Below, one piece after another: positions 35,672 to 44,041 of a stretch of DNA of 64,000 nucleotides (positions within the stretch are counted from its first letter, which is position 1; every line of letters begins with the position of its first letter). Source of the stretch: VAZQ01 sp963739175 (GTDB taxonomy: Bacteria > Pseudomonadota > Alphaproteobacteria > Rhizobiales > Xanthobacteraceae); contig CAVTZH010000007.1 in assembly GCA_963739175.1 (NCBI GenBank), positions 62,001 through 126,000 of the forward strand. Direction: 5' to 3'. The notes beneath the pieces were generated by a model that saw only the letters and a program-made list of their open reading frames with translations, had not been told where the DNA came from and did no database searches. Both the position numbers and the translations under genes were made by a program.

Positions 35672-36970
35672 ATGGACACCGACGAACTGCTGTCGCGATT
35701 TGCGGTCGCGCTGGGTATCGGGCTGCTGATCGGGCTGGAGCGCGGCTGGCGCGCGCGCGCCGAGAAGCCAGGCAGCCGCGCCGCCGGCTTCCGCACCTTT
35801 GCCATTTCGGGCCTGCTCGGCGGTGTCGTCGGCGCGCTGGCGCAGGCGGCGGGCGGCACGGCGACCGCGGGCGGCGGCGCGGTGATCGGCATTGGCCTCG
35901 CCACCTTTGCGGCGGTCATGACCGTCTTTTGTCTGGAAGAGAACCGCGCCGACAAGAATTTTTCGGCGACCACGGCGATCGCCGGCATTCTTACGTTTGC
36001 GCTCGGCGCCTATGCGCTCGTCGGCGATATGCTGGCGGCGGCTGCGCTCGCCGTCGTGACGGCGGGGATCCTGGCGATGCGCGAAAGCATGCATGGCTGG
36101 GTCAAGTCGCTGACCTGGCCGGAGCTGCGCTCCGGGCTGATCCTCCTGGCCATGACGTTCATCGCGCTGCCGCTGGTTCCCGACGATCCGGTCGGCCCGT
36201 TCGGTGGCGTCAATCCGCGCGAGGTCTGGCTGATCGCGATCGTGCTCGCCGGCGTGTCGTTCCTCGGATACGCGGCGGTGAAGTATTTCGGCGAGCGCCA
36301 CGGCGTGTTGCTGGCGGCGGCGGCCGGCGGGCTGGTGTCGTCGACCGCGGTCACGCTCGCCAATGCGCGTCGGGCGGCGGCAGGCGAGGGCTCGCCGCAA
36401 CTGCTTGCGGCCGGCGTCGCGCTCGCAACGGCGGTGTCGTTTGGACGCGTGATCGCAATCGTTGCCGTGTTGCGGCCGAGCCTGCTGGTCCTGGTCGGGC
36501 CGCCGCTGGTGGCGGCGACGATCGCGGCCGTCGGCTTCGCCTTGTTCTGGGTCTATTGGCGCGCGGACGCCGCCGGCGGGCAGACCGAGGTGAAGCTCCG
36601 CAATCCGTTCGGTTTCTGGTCGGTGGTCGGACTGGCGCTGGCGATGGGCGCCATCATCCTGGTGGGCCGCTTCCTCGAACAATATTTCGGCTCCGCCGGG
36701 GCCGTCATCGGCGCGGCGGCGCTGGGGCTGTTCGACGTCGACGCCGTGACGGTGTCGATGACGCGGCTGGTGCCGCAGCCGCTCGGCCTGCGGGTCGGGG
36801 CGCTGGCGATCCTGGCGGCGGTCGCCAGCAACACGGTGAGCAAGCTGGTCATCGGTGCCGGCTTCGGGCGAGGCCGCTTTGCGCTCGATATTGCGCTGGT
36901 GTCGGCGGTGGCGGCAGCCGCCGCCCTGGCGGCGCTGTGGCCGGCGTTGCTATTCGCGCCCGCTGGTTGA
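35672..36970 (+). CDS. MgtC/SapB N-terminal domain protein with DUF4010
   Basis: 432 residues, about 12 membrane helices. The first 130 residues are MgtC-like: ALGIGLLIGLERGWRAR, then RTFAISGLLGGVVGALA. The remainder is DUF4010: VYWRADAAGGQTEVKLRNPF, and the FDVDAVTVSMTRL motif near the end. Related proteins are implicated in cation or stress response, but this two-domain class is uncharacterised. Monocistronic. Confidence 0.87.
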   Translation: MDTDELLSRFAVALGIGLLIGLERGWRARAEKPGSRAAGFRTFAISGLLGGVVGALAQAAGGTATAGGGAVIGIGLATFAAVMTVFCLEENRADKNFSATTAIAGILTFALGAYALVGDMLAAAALAVVTAGILAMRESMHGWVKSLTWPELRSGLILLAMTFIALPLVPDDPVGPFGGVNPREVWLIAIVLAGVSFLGYAAVKYFGERHGVLLAAAAGGLVSSTAVTLANARRAAAGEGSPQLLAAGVALATAVSFGRVIAIVAVLRPSLLVLVGPPLVAATIAAVGFALFWVYWRADAAGGQTEVKLRNPFGFWSVVGLALAMGAIILVGRFLEQYFGSAGAVIGAAALGLFDVDAVTVSMTRLVPQPLGLRVGALAILAAVASNTVSKLVIGAGFGRGRFALDIALVSAVAAAAALAALWPALLFAPAG

Positions 36971-37192
36971 CAATGCGCTAGGGCACGCGCTGAACGGAAG
37001 TCCGCTTTGGGGGTAGGAGCGGAAGAAATATGCTCAGTCTGCGTCCTTCTCAGTTTGACCCGAACCAGACGTTAACGGCGCCGGGCAAAAGGGCGAAACC
37101 CTGATACGATCGACGACACGGACCCTAAATCAATTTCGGTTGCAAGCGACGCGAACGACCAAGGCGTGCGGCGACGGAGAGATTGAAGAACG

Positions 37193-38080
37193 ATGGCGGG
37201 GAAGATTTACGGCTGGCTTCTAGAAGTCGCGATCGAGCCGAAATCGAAGGCGGATCAGGAGAAGCTTGGTGTCGCGCTGGCCAAGCTCGCGGCCGAGGAC
37301 CCCTCGTTCTGCGTGTCGACCGATGCGGAAAGCGGTCAGACCATTCTCAGGGGCATGGGCGAACAGCATCTTGAGATCAAGATCGACGTCCTCAAGCGCA
37401 CCTACAAGGTGGACGCCAATATCGGCGCGCCGCAGGTGGCGTACCGCGAGAAGATCACGCGCACCGTCACCAACGACTATACCCACAAGAAGCAGACCGG
37501 CGGCTCAGGCCAGTTCGCGCGCGTCAAAATCGTCGCCGAGCCCACACTACCCGGGACCCCGTTTACCTTCGAGGTCGCCGGCGGCAACGTGCCGAAAGAA
37601 TACATCCCGGGCGTCGAGAAGGGTCTCAAGTCCGTGCTCGACTCCGGTGTGTTTGCCGGCTTCCCGGTGGTCGATCTCAAGGTGATGCTGGTCGACGGCG
37701 CCTACCACGACGCCAATTCGTCGGCGCTCGCGTTCGAGATCGCGGCGCGCGCCGCGCTGCGTGAGGCGCTGCAGAAGGGCAAGCCCGTCCTGCTTGAGCC
37801 GATCATGAAGGTCGAGGTGGTGACGCCGGAGGAATACACCGAGTCCGTCATCGGCGACCTTAACTCACGGCGCGGTCAGGTCCAAACTAAGGACATGTGC
37901 GGCATCGCCAACGTCATCAACGCGATGGTGCCACTCGCCAATATGTTCGGTTACTCGAACGCGTTGCGCTCGATGTCGCAAGGGCGCGCCACTTTCACCA
38001 TACAGTTCGACCACTACGAGGAGCTTCCTGGGCCCGGCGATGACCCTCCTTTTCGACCTGCGATCGGAATGCGGGCTTAA
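37193..38080 (+). CDS. Truncated elongation factor G paralogue (domains III-V only)
   Basis: 295 residues. After a novel start (MAGKIYGWLL), the sequence EVAIEPKSKADQEKLGVALA enters EF-G domain III exactly, then domain IV (THKKQTGGSGQFARVKI, SALAFEIAARAALREALQKG) and domain V (LEPIMKVEVVTPEEYTESVI, NVINAMVPLANMFGYSNALR). The GTPase domain and domain II are wholly absent. The normally conserved GMGELHL is GMGEQHL. The C-terminus is replaced by an unusual tail PGPGDDPPFRPAIGMRA. The frame is intact over 888 bases, which argues for some retained function or recent truncation. No rpsL/rpsG/tuf genes adjoin, so it is not the main fusA. Confidence 0.85.
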   Translation: MAGKIYGWLLEVAIEPKSKADQEKLGVALAKLAAEDPSFCVSTDAESGQTILRGMGEQHLEIKIDVLKRTYKVDANIGAPQVAYREKITRTVTNDYTHKKQTGGSGQFARVKIVAEPTLPGTPFTFEVAGGNVPKEYIPGVEKGLKSVLDSGVFAGFPVVDLKVMLVDGAYHDANSSALAFEIAARAALREALQKGKPVLLEPIMKVEVVTPEEYTESVIGDLNSRRGQVQTKDMCGIANVINAMVPLANMFGYSNALRSMSQGRATFTIQFDHYEELPGPGDDPPFRPAIGMRA

Positions 38081-38281
38081 TTCCTGAGCGCCAGCTCGCG
38101 GCCCTAGCGGGCGGTTCGTCACGCAGTTCTGCTGTCGGCCCTTCTCGGACATCCAGCGATCCCTGGTTTTGCGGCGCTATTGGGGGACAAGCGGACATCA
38201 GACGCGCCTAATCTGGGCGTCCGGACTTATGAGTACGCGACCTAATTGACAATGAGCCTGCGCGCCGCGACCTTGCCCTGA

Positions 38282-40286
38282 ATGTTCAAGCGCATCCTGA
38301 TCGCCAATCGCGGCGAAATCGCCTGCCGGATCATCAAGACCGCGCGCCGGCTCGGCATCGCGACGGTGGCGGTCTATTCCGACGCCGACGCCGACGCGCT
38401 GCACGTCGAGATGGCCGACCAGGCGGTGCGGATCGGCCCGCCGCCCGCGGCCGAGAGCTATCTGTCGATCGAGGCGATCGTCGCCGCCTGCCGCGCGACC
38501 CAGGGCCGACGCGGTGCATCCGGGCTACGGCTTCCTCTCCGAGCGGGCGGCGTTTCCGCGCGCGCTCGCCAAGGCCGGCGTCGTGTTCATCGGACCCCAT
38601 CCCGACGCCATCGACGCCATGGGCGACAAGATCGCGGCGAAGCAGGCCGCGGCCAAGGCCAAGGTCTCGACCGTGCCGGGCTATCAGGGCGAGATCGCCG
38701 ACGAGAAGCAGGCGCAGAAGGTCGCCGCCGAGGTCGGCTATCCGGTGATGATCAAGGCGGCGGCCGGCGGCGGCGGCAAAGGGCTTCGCATCGCGCACGA
38801 CAAGTCCGAGGTCGCGGAAGGCTTTGCGCGCGCGCGCTCGGAAGCGAAGAGCTCGTTCGGCGACGATCGTATCTTCATCGAGAAATACATCGAGAACCCG
38901 CGCCACATCGAGATCCAAGTGCTGGGCGACAAGCACGGCAACGTCATCCATCTCGGCGAGCGCGAATGCTCGATCCAGCGCCGCAACCAGAAGATCGTGG
39001 AGGAGGCGCCGTCGCCGCTGATCGACGAGGCGACGCGCAAGAAGATGGGCGCGCAGGCCGTGGCCCTGGCAAAAGCGGTCGGCTACAACTCCGCCGGCAC
39101 CGTCGAGTTCGTCGCCGCGCAGGACAAGACGTTCTACTTCCTGGAGATGAACACGCGGCTGCAGGTCGAGCATCCGGTGACCGAGCTGGTCACCGGCTTC
39201 GACCTGGTCGAGCAGATGATCCGCGTCGCCGCCGGTGACAAGCTCGCGATCAAGCAGGGCGACGTGAAGCTCACGGGCTCGGCGGTCGAGACCCGCATCT
39301 ATGCCGAGGATCCGTATCGCAATTTCCTCCCCTCGACCGGGCGGCTGACGCGCTACCGCCCGCCGGCGGAAATGACCAAAGGCGGCGTCACCGTCCGCGT
39401 CGATACCGGCGTGACCGAGGGCTCGGAGATTTCGCTGTACTACGACCCGATGATCGCCAAGCTCGTCACCCACGCGCCGACGCGCAAGCGCGCGATCGAC
39501 GCGCAGGCGGACGCGCTCGATGCGTTCGTGATCGACGGCATCCGTAACAATATTCCATTTCTTGCGGCGCTGATGCAGCAGAAGCGCTGGCAGCAGGGCA
39601 AGCTTTCGACCGGCTACATCGCCGAGGAATTCCCGAAGGGCTTCCATCCCGCCGTGCCGGCGGGTGAGGCGGGGCAGACGCTTGCGGCCGTCGCTGCCGC
39701 CATCGATCATGTGCTCGGCGAGCGCAAGCGCCGCATCTCCGGCCAGCGCCCCGATGCAGCGGTGACGCGCGAGCGCCGGCGCGTGGTGCGGCTCGGCGAC
39801 GGCGAGTTCGTGCTCGACATCAACCGTGAGGACGACGGCCTGGTGGTGCGCTTCGACGGCTCCGCCAGGCGCCATGTCGTGGTGTCGGACTGGCGGCCGG
39901 GCGAGGCGCTCTGGACCGGCACGGTCGACAACGACCCGGTCGCGGTGCAGGTGCGGTCGGTGCCGAACGGCTTCGAGTTGATGCATCACGGCGCCGACGT
40001 GCGCGCCTATGTCTTCACCGAGCGCGAGGCCGAGGTCGCGCGCCTGGTGCCGCCGCGCGCGGTCGCCAATGGCGGCAAGGCGGTGCGCTGTCCGATGCCG
40101 GGGCAGGTGGTCTCGATCGCGGTCGCCGAAGGCCAGGAGGTCAAGGCCGGCGAGCCGCTCGCGGTGGTCGAGGCGATGAAGATGGAGAACGTGCTGCGCG
40201 CCGAGCGCGACGGCGTCGTCAAGCGCGTGCATGTGCGGCCGGGCGACAGCCTCGCGGTCGACGCGGTGATTTTGGAGTTCGCCTAG
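38282..40286 (+). CDS. pccA: Propionyl-CoA (acyl-CoA) carboxylase biotin-carboxylase/BCCP alpha subunit, frameshifted
   Basis: About 667 residues after correcting one extra base near 38503-38505 (RATQ then ADAVHPGYGFLSERAAFP). Order: biotin carboxylase N-domain (FKRILIANRGEIACRII), ATP-grasp (KAAAGGGGKGLRI, EMNTRLQVEHPVTE), C-domain (PSTGRLTRYRPP), the BT linker domain of propionyl-CoA carboxylases (DINREDDGLVVRFDG), and the biotinyl domain with EAMKMEN near the end. It carboxylates biotin for the beta subunit in propionyl-CoA to methylmalonyl-CoA conversion. The beta subunit is not in the window. Methylcrotonyl-CoA carboxylase is less likely given the BT domain. Confidence 0.9.
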
Positions 40287-40314
40287 GGCGCGGTCACGTT
40301 ACTGCGTGATCGCA

Positions 40315-41292
40315 TCACTCCGCCTTGATACCGGCGAGCTGTGCGCTTGCGATCCAGGACGGGCAGTCATCTGCAAGCAGCGTTGCAGCTTGCGCAGGCG
40401 TGCCGAGCTTGAGGTCGACGCCGAGTTTCGCTGCGGCTTTCCGCATCTCCGGGGAATTCATGCCCTCGTTGATGGCGGCGTTGATTCTGCTGATGATGGT
40501 TCCTTCGGTGTTAGGCGGAGCAAAAATTGCGTACCAGATGTCGGTCGGCACATCGGCGATCCCGCTCTCGCGCATGGTCGGGACGTTCGGCAGCTCCGGC
40601 CATCGCGCCGTGCTGGTGACCGCCAGCGGCGTGACTTTGCCTTCGAGCGCAAGCTGCAACAGAACGGACTTGTTGTTGACGATCATGTGGATTTGTCCGC
40701 CGAGCAGGTCCGTGACTGCGGCCGCGCCGCCACGATAGGGAATATGCGGGATATTCACGCCCGCCCGTGCTTTGAAGACCTCAGCCATCATGTGCTGGTT
40801 GGTCCCGACCGCGCCGCCTGAATAGAGTTTGCCGGGATTGGCTTTTGCGTGCCGGATGAACTCCGCGAGCGTTTTGGCGGGGACCGACGGCCCCACGATG
40901 AGGACTGAAGAATCGGTGGCGAAGGTTCCCACCGGAATGAATAATTTCGTCGGCTCGAAGTTGAGCTTGTACAGCAGGGACGCGGTGCAGACCGGGCCGA
41001 CGCTGTGGACCAGAAGCGTATACCCGTCGGGATTTGCGCTCGTCATCGTGCGCAGCGCGATGCTGCCGCCGGCCCCGCCGATATTCTCGATCACAACCGG
41101 CTGGCCGATCCTGGACGACACGGCCTGGCCGATCAGGCGACCCATCGTGTCGGCAGGGCCACCGGCCGGAAATGCAACGATGAGCTTGATCGGACGCGCA
41201 GGATAGGTTTGCGCCCTTGCAAAGGGGGACACGACCGGCAGCGCCGCAGCGCTCGCGATCAGCGGCAGGAATCGCCTGCGGGGAAGTTTCAT
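40315..41292 (-). CDS. Tripartite tricarboxylate transporter substrate-binding protein (Bug family)
   Basis: 325 residues from ATG 41292, with GGAGGAG upstream on the coding strand. Export signal KLPRRRFLPLIASAAALPVV with an RRR motif suggests Tat. Classic Bug sequence: IKLIVAFPAGGPADTMGRLI, VIENIGGAGGSIA, PDGYTLLVHS, IPYRGGAAAVTDLLGGQIHM, TARWPELPNVPTM. It converges with pccA. No transporter membrane genes are nearby. Confidence 0.92.
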   Translation of the reverse strand: MKLPRRRFLPLIASAAALPVVSPFARAQTYPARPIKLIVAFPAGGPADTMGRLIGQAVSSRIGQPVVIENIGGAGGSIALRTMTSANPDGYTLLVHSVGPVCTASLLYKLNFEPTKLFIPVGTFATDSSVLIVGPSVPAKTLAEFIRHAKANPGKLYSGGAVGTNQHMMAEVFKARAGVNIPHIPYRGGAAAVTDLLGGQIHMIVNNKSVLLQLALEGKVTPLAVTSTARWPELPNVPTMRESGIADVPTDIWYAIFAPPNTEGTIISRINAAINEGMNSPEMRKAAAKLGVDLKLGTPAQAATLLADDCPSWIASAQLAGIKAE

Positions 41293-41414
41293 GACTCCTC
41301 CCAAGGGTTGTCACGCCACGCGCGTGTCCGCGCTCGAGCTATATGTGTCATGTATCCTGCTCCCTCGGAACCGCCCATCCATCGCGTAACGAAGAAGAAA
41401 CGACACGGCCATAG

Positions 41415-41461
41415 AGCATGATCCCGAAAAGTGGGCACCGGTTTTCGGAAAAGATCATGCT
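41415..41461. repeat. Dispersed palindrome (AGCATGATCCCGAAAAGTGG type)
   Basis: Imperfect palindrome AGCATGATCCCGAAAAGTGG / CGGTTTTCGGAAAAGATCATGCT, a well-known intergenic element of Hyphomicrobiales. A second copy in opposite orientation is at 60026-60070. Confidence 0.9.
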
Positions 41462-41516
41462 CAACCAAAAAAGGGGCAGGTGAATTCCGTCCGATGTCAT
41501 GCCACCATGCCGGCGC

Positions 41517-42038
41517 ATGAACGCGCTTGCCACGATCTTCTCCGCCTCCGGCCGCATCGCGCCAAGACCGTTCGCGCTGGGCGCGGCCGTCGTCTATGTC
41601 GCAAGCTTCCTGTCGCAATTCCTGCTGGCGGCGCCGATCACGGCGCGCGCGAGCGTCGTCCCGTTCCTCCTGGTGCAGATCGCGATCGCCGGCGCCTGGT
41701 ACGTGCTTCATGTCCGGCGGCTGCGCGACGCCGGCCGCCCGACCGGCTCAGCGATCGCGCTCACGATACTCTACGCGCTCGCGATCGTGCTGTTGCTCCT
41801 GGTGATGCTCGCCATCGACGCGCCAGGGCAGCCGACCGGACCGGAAGCCACGCCGTATGCCAACGTGTTCCAGATCTTCCTCATTGTGTTCCTGATCGGC
41901 ATGGTCGTCGGCGACCCGAACCTCGGGATGTTCGGCTACATCATGCTCGGGGCCATCGCCCTGGTGCTGCTGCCGATCGTGATCGCGATTGTCTTCACGA
42001 TCTGGGTCGGCACGCGGCCGCGCTCATCGCCGCCGTGA
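41517..42038 (+). CDS. DUF805 family membrane protein
   Basis: 173 residues from ATG 41517 (MNALATIFSASGRIAPRPFA), where the SxxGRI..RPF start is characteristic of DUF805 proteins. Four membrane helices follow, with the conserved WYVLHVRRLRDAGRP loop after helix 2. The role is unknown. Its TGA overlaps the GTG start of the next gene (GTGA). The three genes from here to the acylphosphatase are chained by overlaps and should be one transcript. Confidence 0.8.
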   Translation: MNALATIFSASGRIAPRPFALGAAVVYVASFLSQFLLAAPITARASVVPFLLVQIAIAGAWYVLHVRRLRDAGRPTGSAIALTILYALAIVLLLLVMLAIDAPGQPTGPEATPYANVFQIFLIVFLIGMVVGDPNLGMFGYIMLGAIALVLLPIVIAIVFTIWVGTRPRSSPP

Positions 42039-42500
42039 CCTTGCATTTCGCATACGGCTCCAACATGAGCCGGCCGCATATGCGCACGCGTTGCCCCGGC
42101 GCGAGCGCGCTCGGCACCGCGACGCTCGCCGGGATGGCGGTTCGTCATCAATCCGGATGGCTATGGCTCGATCGCGCCTGCGCCCGGCGGCGTCGTTCAC
42201 GGCGTGCTGTGGCGGCTGACCGCGCGCGACCTCGCCGCGATCAATGCCTACGAGAACGTCGCCGGCGGGCTCTATGTGCGGCGCATGCTGCCGGTGCTGC
42301 ACGACGGCAAGCGGCTCACGGCACTCACCTACATCGCGACGCGGCGTGGCGAGGGTACGCCGCGTCCCGGCTACATCGCGATCGTGGTCGATGCGGCACG
42401 CGACTGGGGCCTGCCGGAGCCGTATATTCGCTCATTGATACGCTGGTCGCCGTCGGCGCTCGGCGGCGCGCGTGCGAAGGACACCGGAGAGCTCGGATGA
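42035..42500 (+). CDS. Gamma-glutamylcyclotransferase family (AIG2/GGCT-like) protein, frameshifted
   Basis: GTG 42035 overlaps the DUF805 stop. It begins VTLHFAYGSNMSRPHMRTRC, where YGSN is the substrate-binding loop of gamma-glutamylcyclotransferases. One extra base at about 42134 breaks the frame after TATLAG; the corrected continuation is WRFVINPDGYGSIAPAPG, with INAYENVAGGLY carrying the catalytic Glu. About 154 residues. It converts gamma-glutamyl peptides to 5-oxoproline, or acts on related amines. It overlaps the acylphosphatase start by ATGA. Confidence 0.82.
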
Positions 42501-42799
42501 GCGGCCTGACCATCCGCCGCGTTGTGGTGCGCGGCCGCGTGCAGGGTGTCGGCTATCGCGCCTGGACCGAGGACACTGCGATCCTCAACGGGCTCGACGG
42601 CTGGGTGCGCAACCGGCGCGACGGCGCGGTCGAGGCGGTGTTCGCGGGGCCGCCCGAGGCGGTCGATGGCATGATCGAGGCCTGCCGGCGCGGCCCGGAC
42701 AGCGCGCGCGTCGATGCGGTGGATGTCTTTGATGCGGGGCCGTCCGAGTTGGCGATGCGGCGCGGCGCGGACGGGTTCTCGGTGCTGCCGACGGCGTGA
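42497..42799 (+). CDS. acyP: Acylphosphatase
   Basis: 100 residues. The acylphosphatase signature VRGRVQGVGYRAWT places the phosphate-binding Arg at 21, and GWVRNRRDG gives the catalytic Asn at 39. EAVFAGPPEAVDGMI is the usual next helix. It hydrolyses acyl phosphates such as acetyl phosphate and carbamoyl phosphate. ATG overlaps the previous gene's stop. It ends 2 bases short of the convergent lipB stop. Confidence 0.93.
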   Translation: MSGLTIRRVVVRGRVQGVGYRAWTEDTAILNGLDGWVRNRRDGAVEAVFAGPPEAVDGMIEACRRGPDSARVDAVDVFDAGPSELAMRRGADGFSVLPTA

Positions 42800-42801
42800 T
42801 G

Positions 42802-43512
42802 CTACGTGCCGCTGACGGTCCTTCCAAACAACCCCTCAAATTCCCGCCGCAGCGCCGCGTCCACCTCCGCCATGGTCGCGCGCATGCCGAGATCGGCGAG
42901 GCTGGTGACGCCGTAGCGCGCGTCGGCGACGCCGCACGGCACGATGCCGGAGAAATGCGCCAGCTCGGGCGCGACATTGATGGCGAGGCCATGCAGCGTC
43001 ACCCAGCGCTGCACGCGGATGCCGATGGCCGCGATCTTGTCTTCGTAGCCGACACCCTTCTCGGGCCGGCGCACCCAGACGCCGATGCGCTCCTCGCGCC
43101 GGCCGCTCTCGACGCCGAACGACGCCAGCGTGCGGATGATCCATTCCTCGAGCGTGACCACGAAGCGCCGCACGTCGGGCGTTCGCCGTTTCAGGTCGAG
43201 CATCACATAAGCGATGCGCTGGCCGGGGCCGTGATAGGTGAACTGCCCGCCGCGGCCGGTGGTGTGCACCGGGAAGCGCGCCTCGATCAGCTCTTCCGGC
43301 TTGGCGCTGGTGCCCGCCGTGTACAGCGGCGGGTGCTCGACGAGCCAAACCAATTCCGCCGCGCGGCCGTCGGCGATCGCGGCGGCGCGCGCTGTCATGG
43401 TCGCGACCGCCTCCTCATAGGGCACCAGATTCGCCGCCACGCGCCATTCCACCGGGGCCAATTCTGCCGCCGGATGAAGCATTTCCACGCGGTTCTCGCG
43501 CACGTTAACCAT
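42802..43512 (-). CDS. lipB: Lipoyl(octanoyl) transferase
   Basis: 236 residues from ATG 43512 (MVNVRENRVEML); ATG 43482-43484 (MLHPAAEL) is an alternative start. LipB moves octanoyl from acyl carrier protein to lipoyl domains. Signature GRGGQFTYHGPGQRIAY (86-102), catalytic Lys in YEDKIAAIGIRVQRW (about 159), and catalytic Cys in SGIVPCGVADARYGVTSL (about 193). The length fits the family. No lipA is adjacent. Divergent from the FliN-like gene by 56 bases. Confidence 0.95.
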   Translation of the reverse strand: MVNVRENRVEMLHPAAELAPVEWRVAANLVPYEEAVATMTARAAAIADGRAAELVWLVEHPPLYTAGTSAKPEELIEARFPVHTTGRGGQFTYHGPGQRIAYVMLDLKRRTPDVRRFVVTLEEWIIRTLASFGVESGRREERIGVWVRRPEKGVGYEDKIAAIGIRVQRWVTLHGLAINVAPELAHFSGIVPCGVADARYGVTSLADLGMRATMAEVDAALRREFEGLFGRTVSGT

Positions 43513-43568
43513 CTCGTAACCATACCGTGGTGACGTGGGACCGTCACTTCCAGAAGGACAACAACCCA

Positions 43569-43811
43569 GTGCCCACACTCGACAAAGTCGCGCTCGATAT
43601 CCAGGTGGTGCTCGGCACCACATCCATGCCGATCCATCAGGTCCTGCGGCTCGGCCGCGGCGCCATCATCGAGCTCGATGCGTCGGAAGATGACGAGGTC
43701 GTCATCCTCGCCAACAATTTCCCGGTGGCCAAGGGCGCGGTGATCGTGAGCGGAAACCGCATCGCGGTCGAGGTCAAGGATATGACGCCGAAGTCCCCGG
43801 ACAAGCGCTAA
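43569..43811 (+). CDS. FliN-like (SpoA/FliMN C-terminal domain) protein
   Basis: 80 residues if started at GTG 43569 behind AGAAGGA (43552-43558). The SpoA domain is recognisable: LDKVALDIQVVLGTTSMPIH, VLRLGRGAIIELD, VVILANNFPVAKGAVIVSGN and RIAVEV. In FliN this domain builds the flagellar C-ring and binds CheY. Here it stands alone between lipB and tRNA-Leu, without flagellar genes, which is odd. A stand-alone motor subunit gene or a repurposed domain are both possible. Confidence 0.85.
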   Translation: MPTLDKVALDIQVVLGTTSMPIHQVLRLGRGAIIELDASEDDEVVILANNFPVAKGAVIVSGNRIAVEVKDMTPKSPDKR

Positions 43812-43931
43812 CGCCCGCGAAATCGGCGGCCGGCGAGCCTCGTGTACCGGCCCTTGTGAGGGGCGGACCGATTTGTTACATGGGTGCCGTCTTCGACGCG
43901 CTGCCCGTTTGGCGCGCGTTTCACCTCATCT

Positions 43932-44016
43932 GCGGCCGTGGCGGAATTGGTAGACGCACTAGCTTGAGGTGCTAGCGGAGAAATCCGTGCTGGTTCGAGT
44001 CCAGTCGGCCGCACCA
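43932..44016 (+). tRNA. tRNA-Leu (anticodon GAG)
   Basis: 85 bases with encoded CCA. Acceptor GCGGCCG pairs with CGGCCGC. The anticodon stem CTAGC/GCTAG encloses TTGAGGT, giving GAG, which reads CUC/CUU. The long variable arm GGAGAAATCC fits a class II tRNA. T-arm CTGGTTCGAGTCCAG. Confidence 0.97.
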
Positions 44017-44041
44017 TCCCTGATTGATCGATAAAAAGCGC

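Noticed and set aside
38334..40232. 632-codon open frame antisense to pccA
   Set aside because: Same shadow effect; no ribosome site and no domain pattern, and the sense strand is unambiguous PccA.
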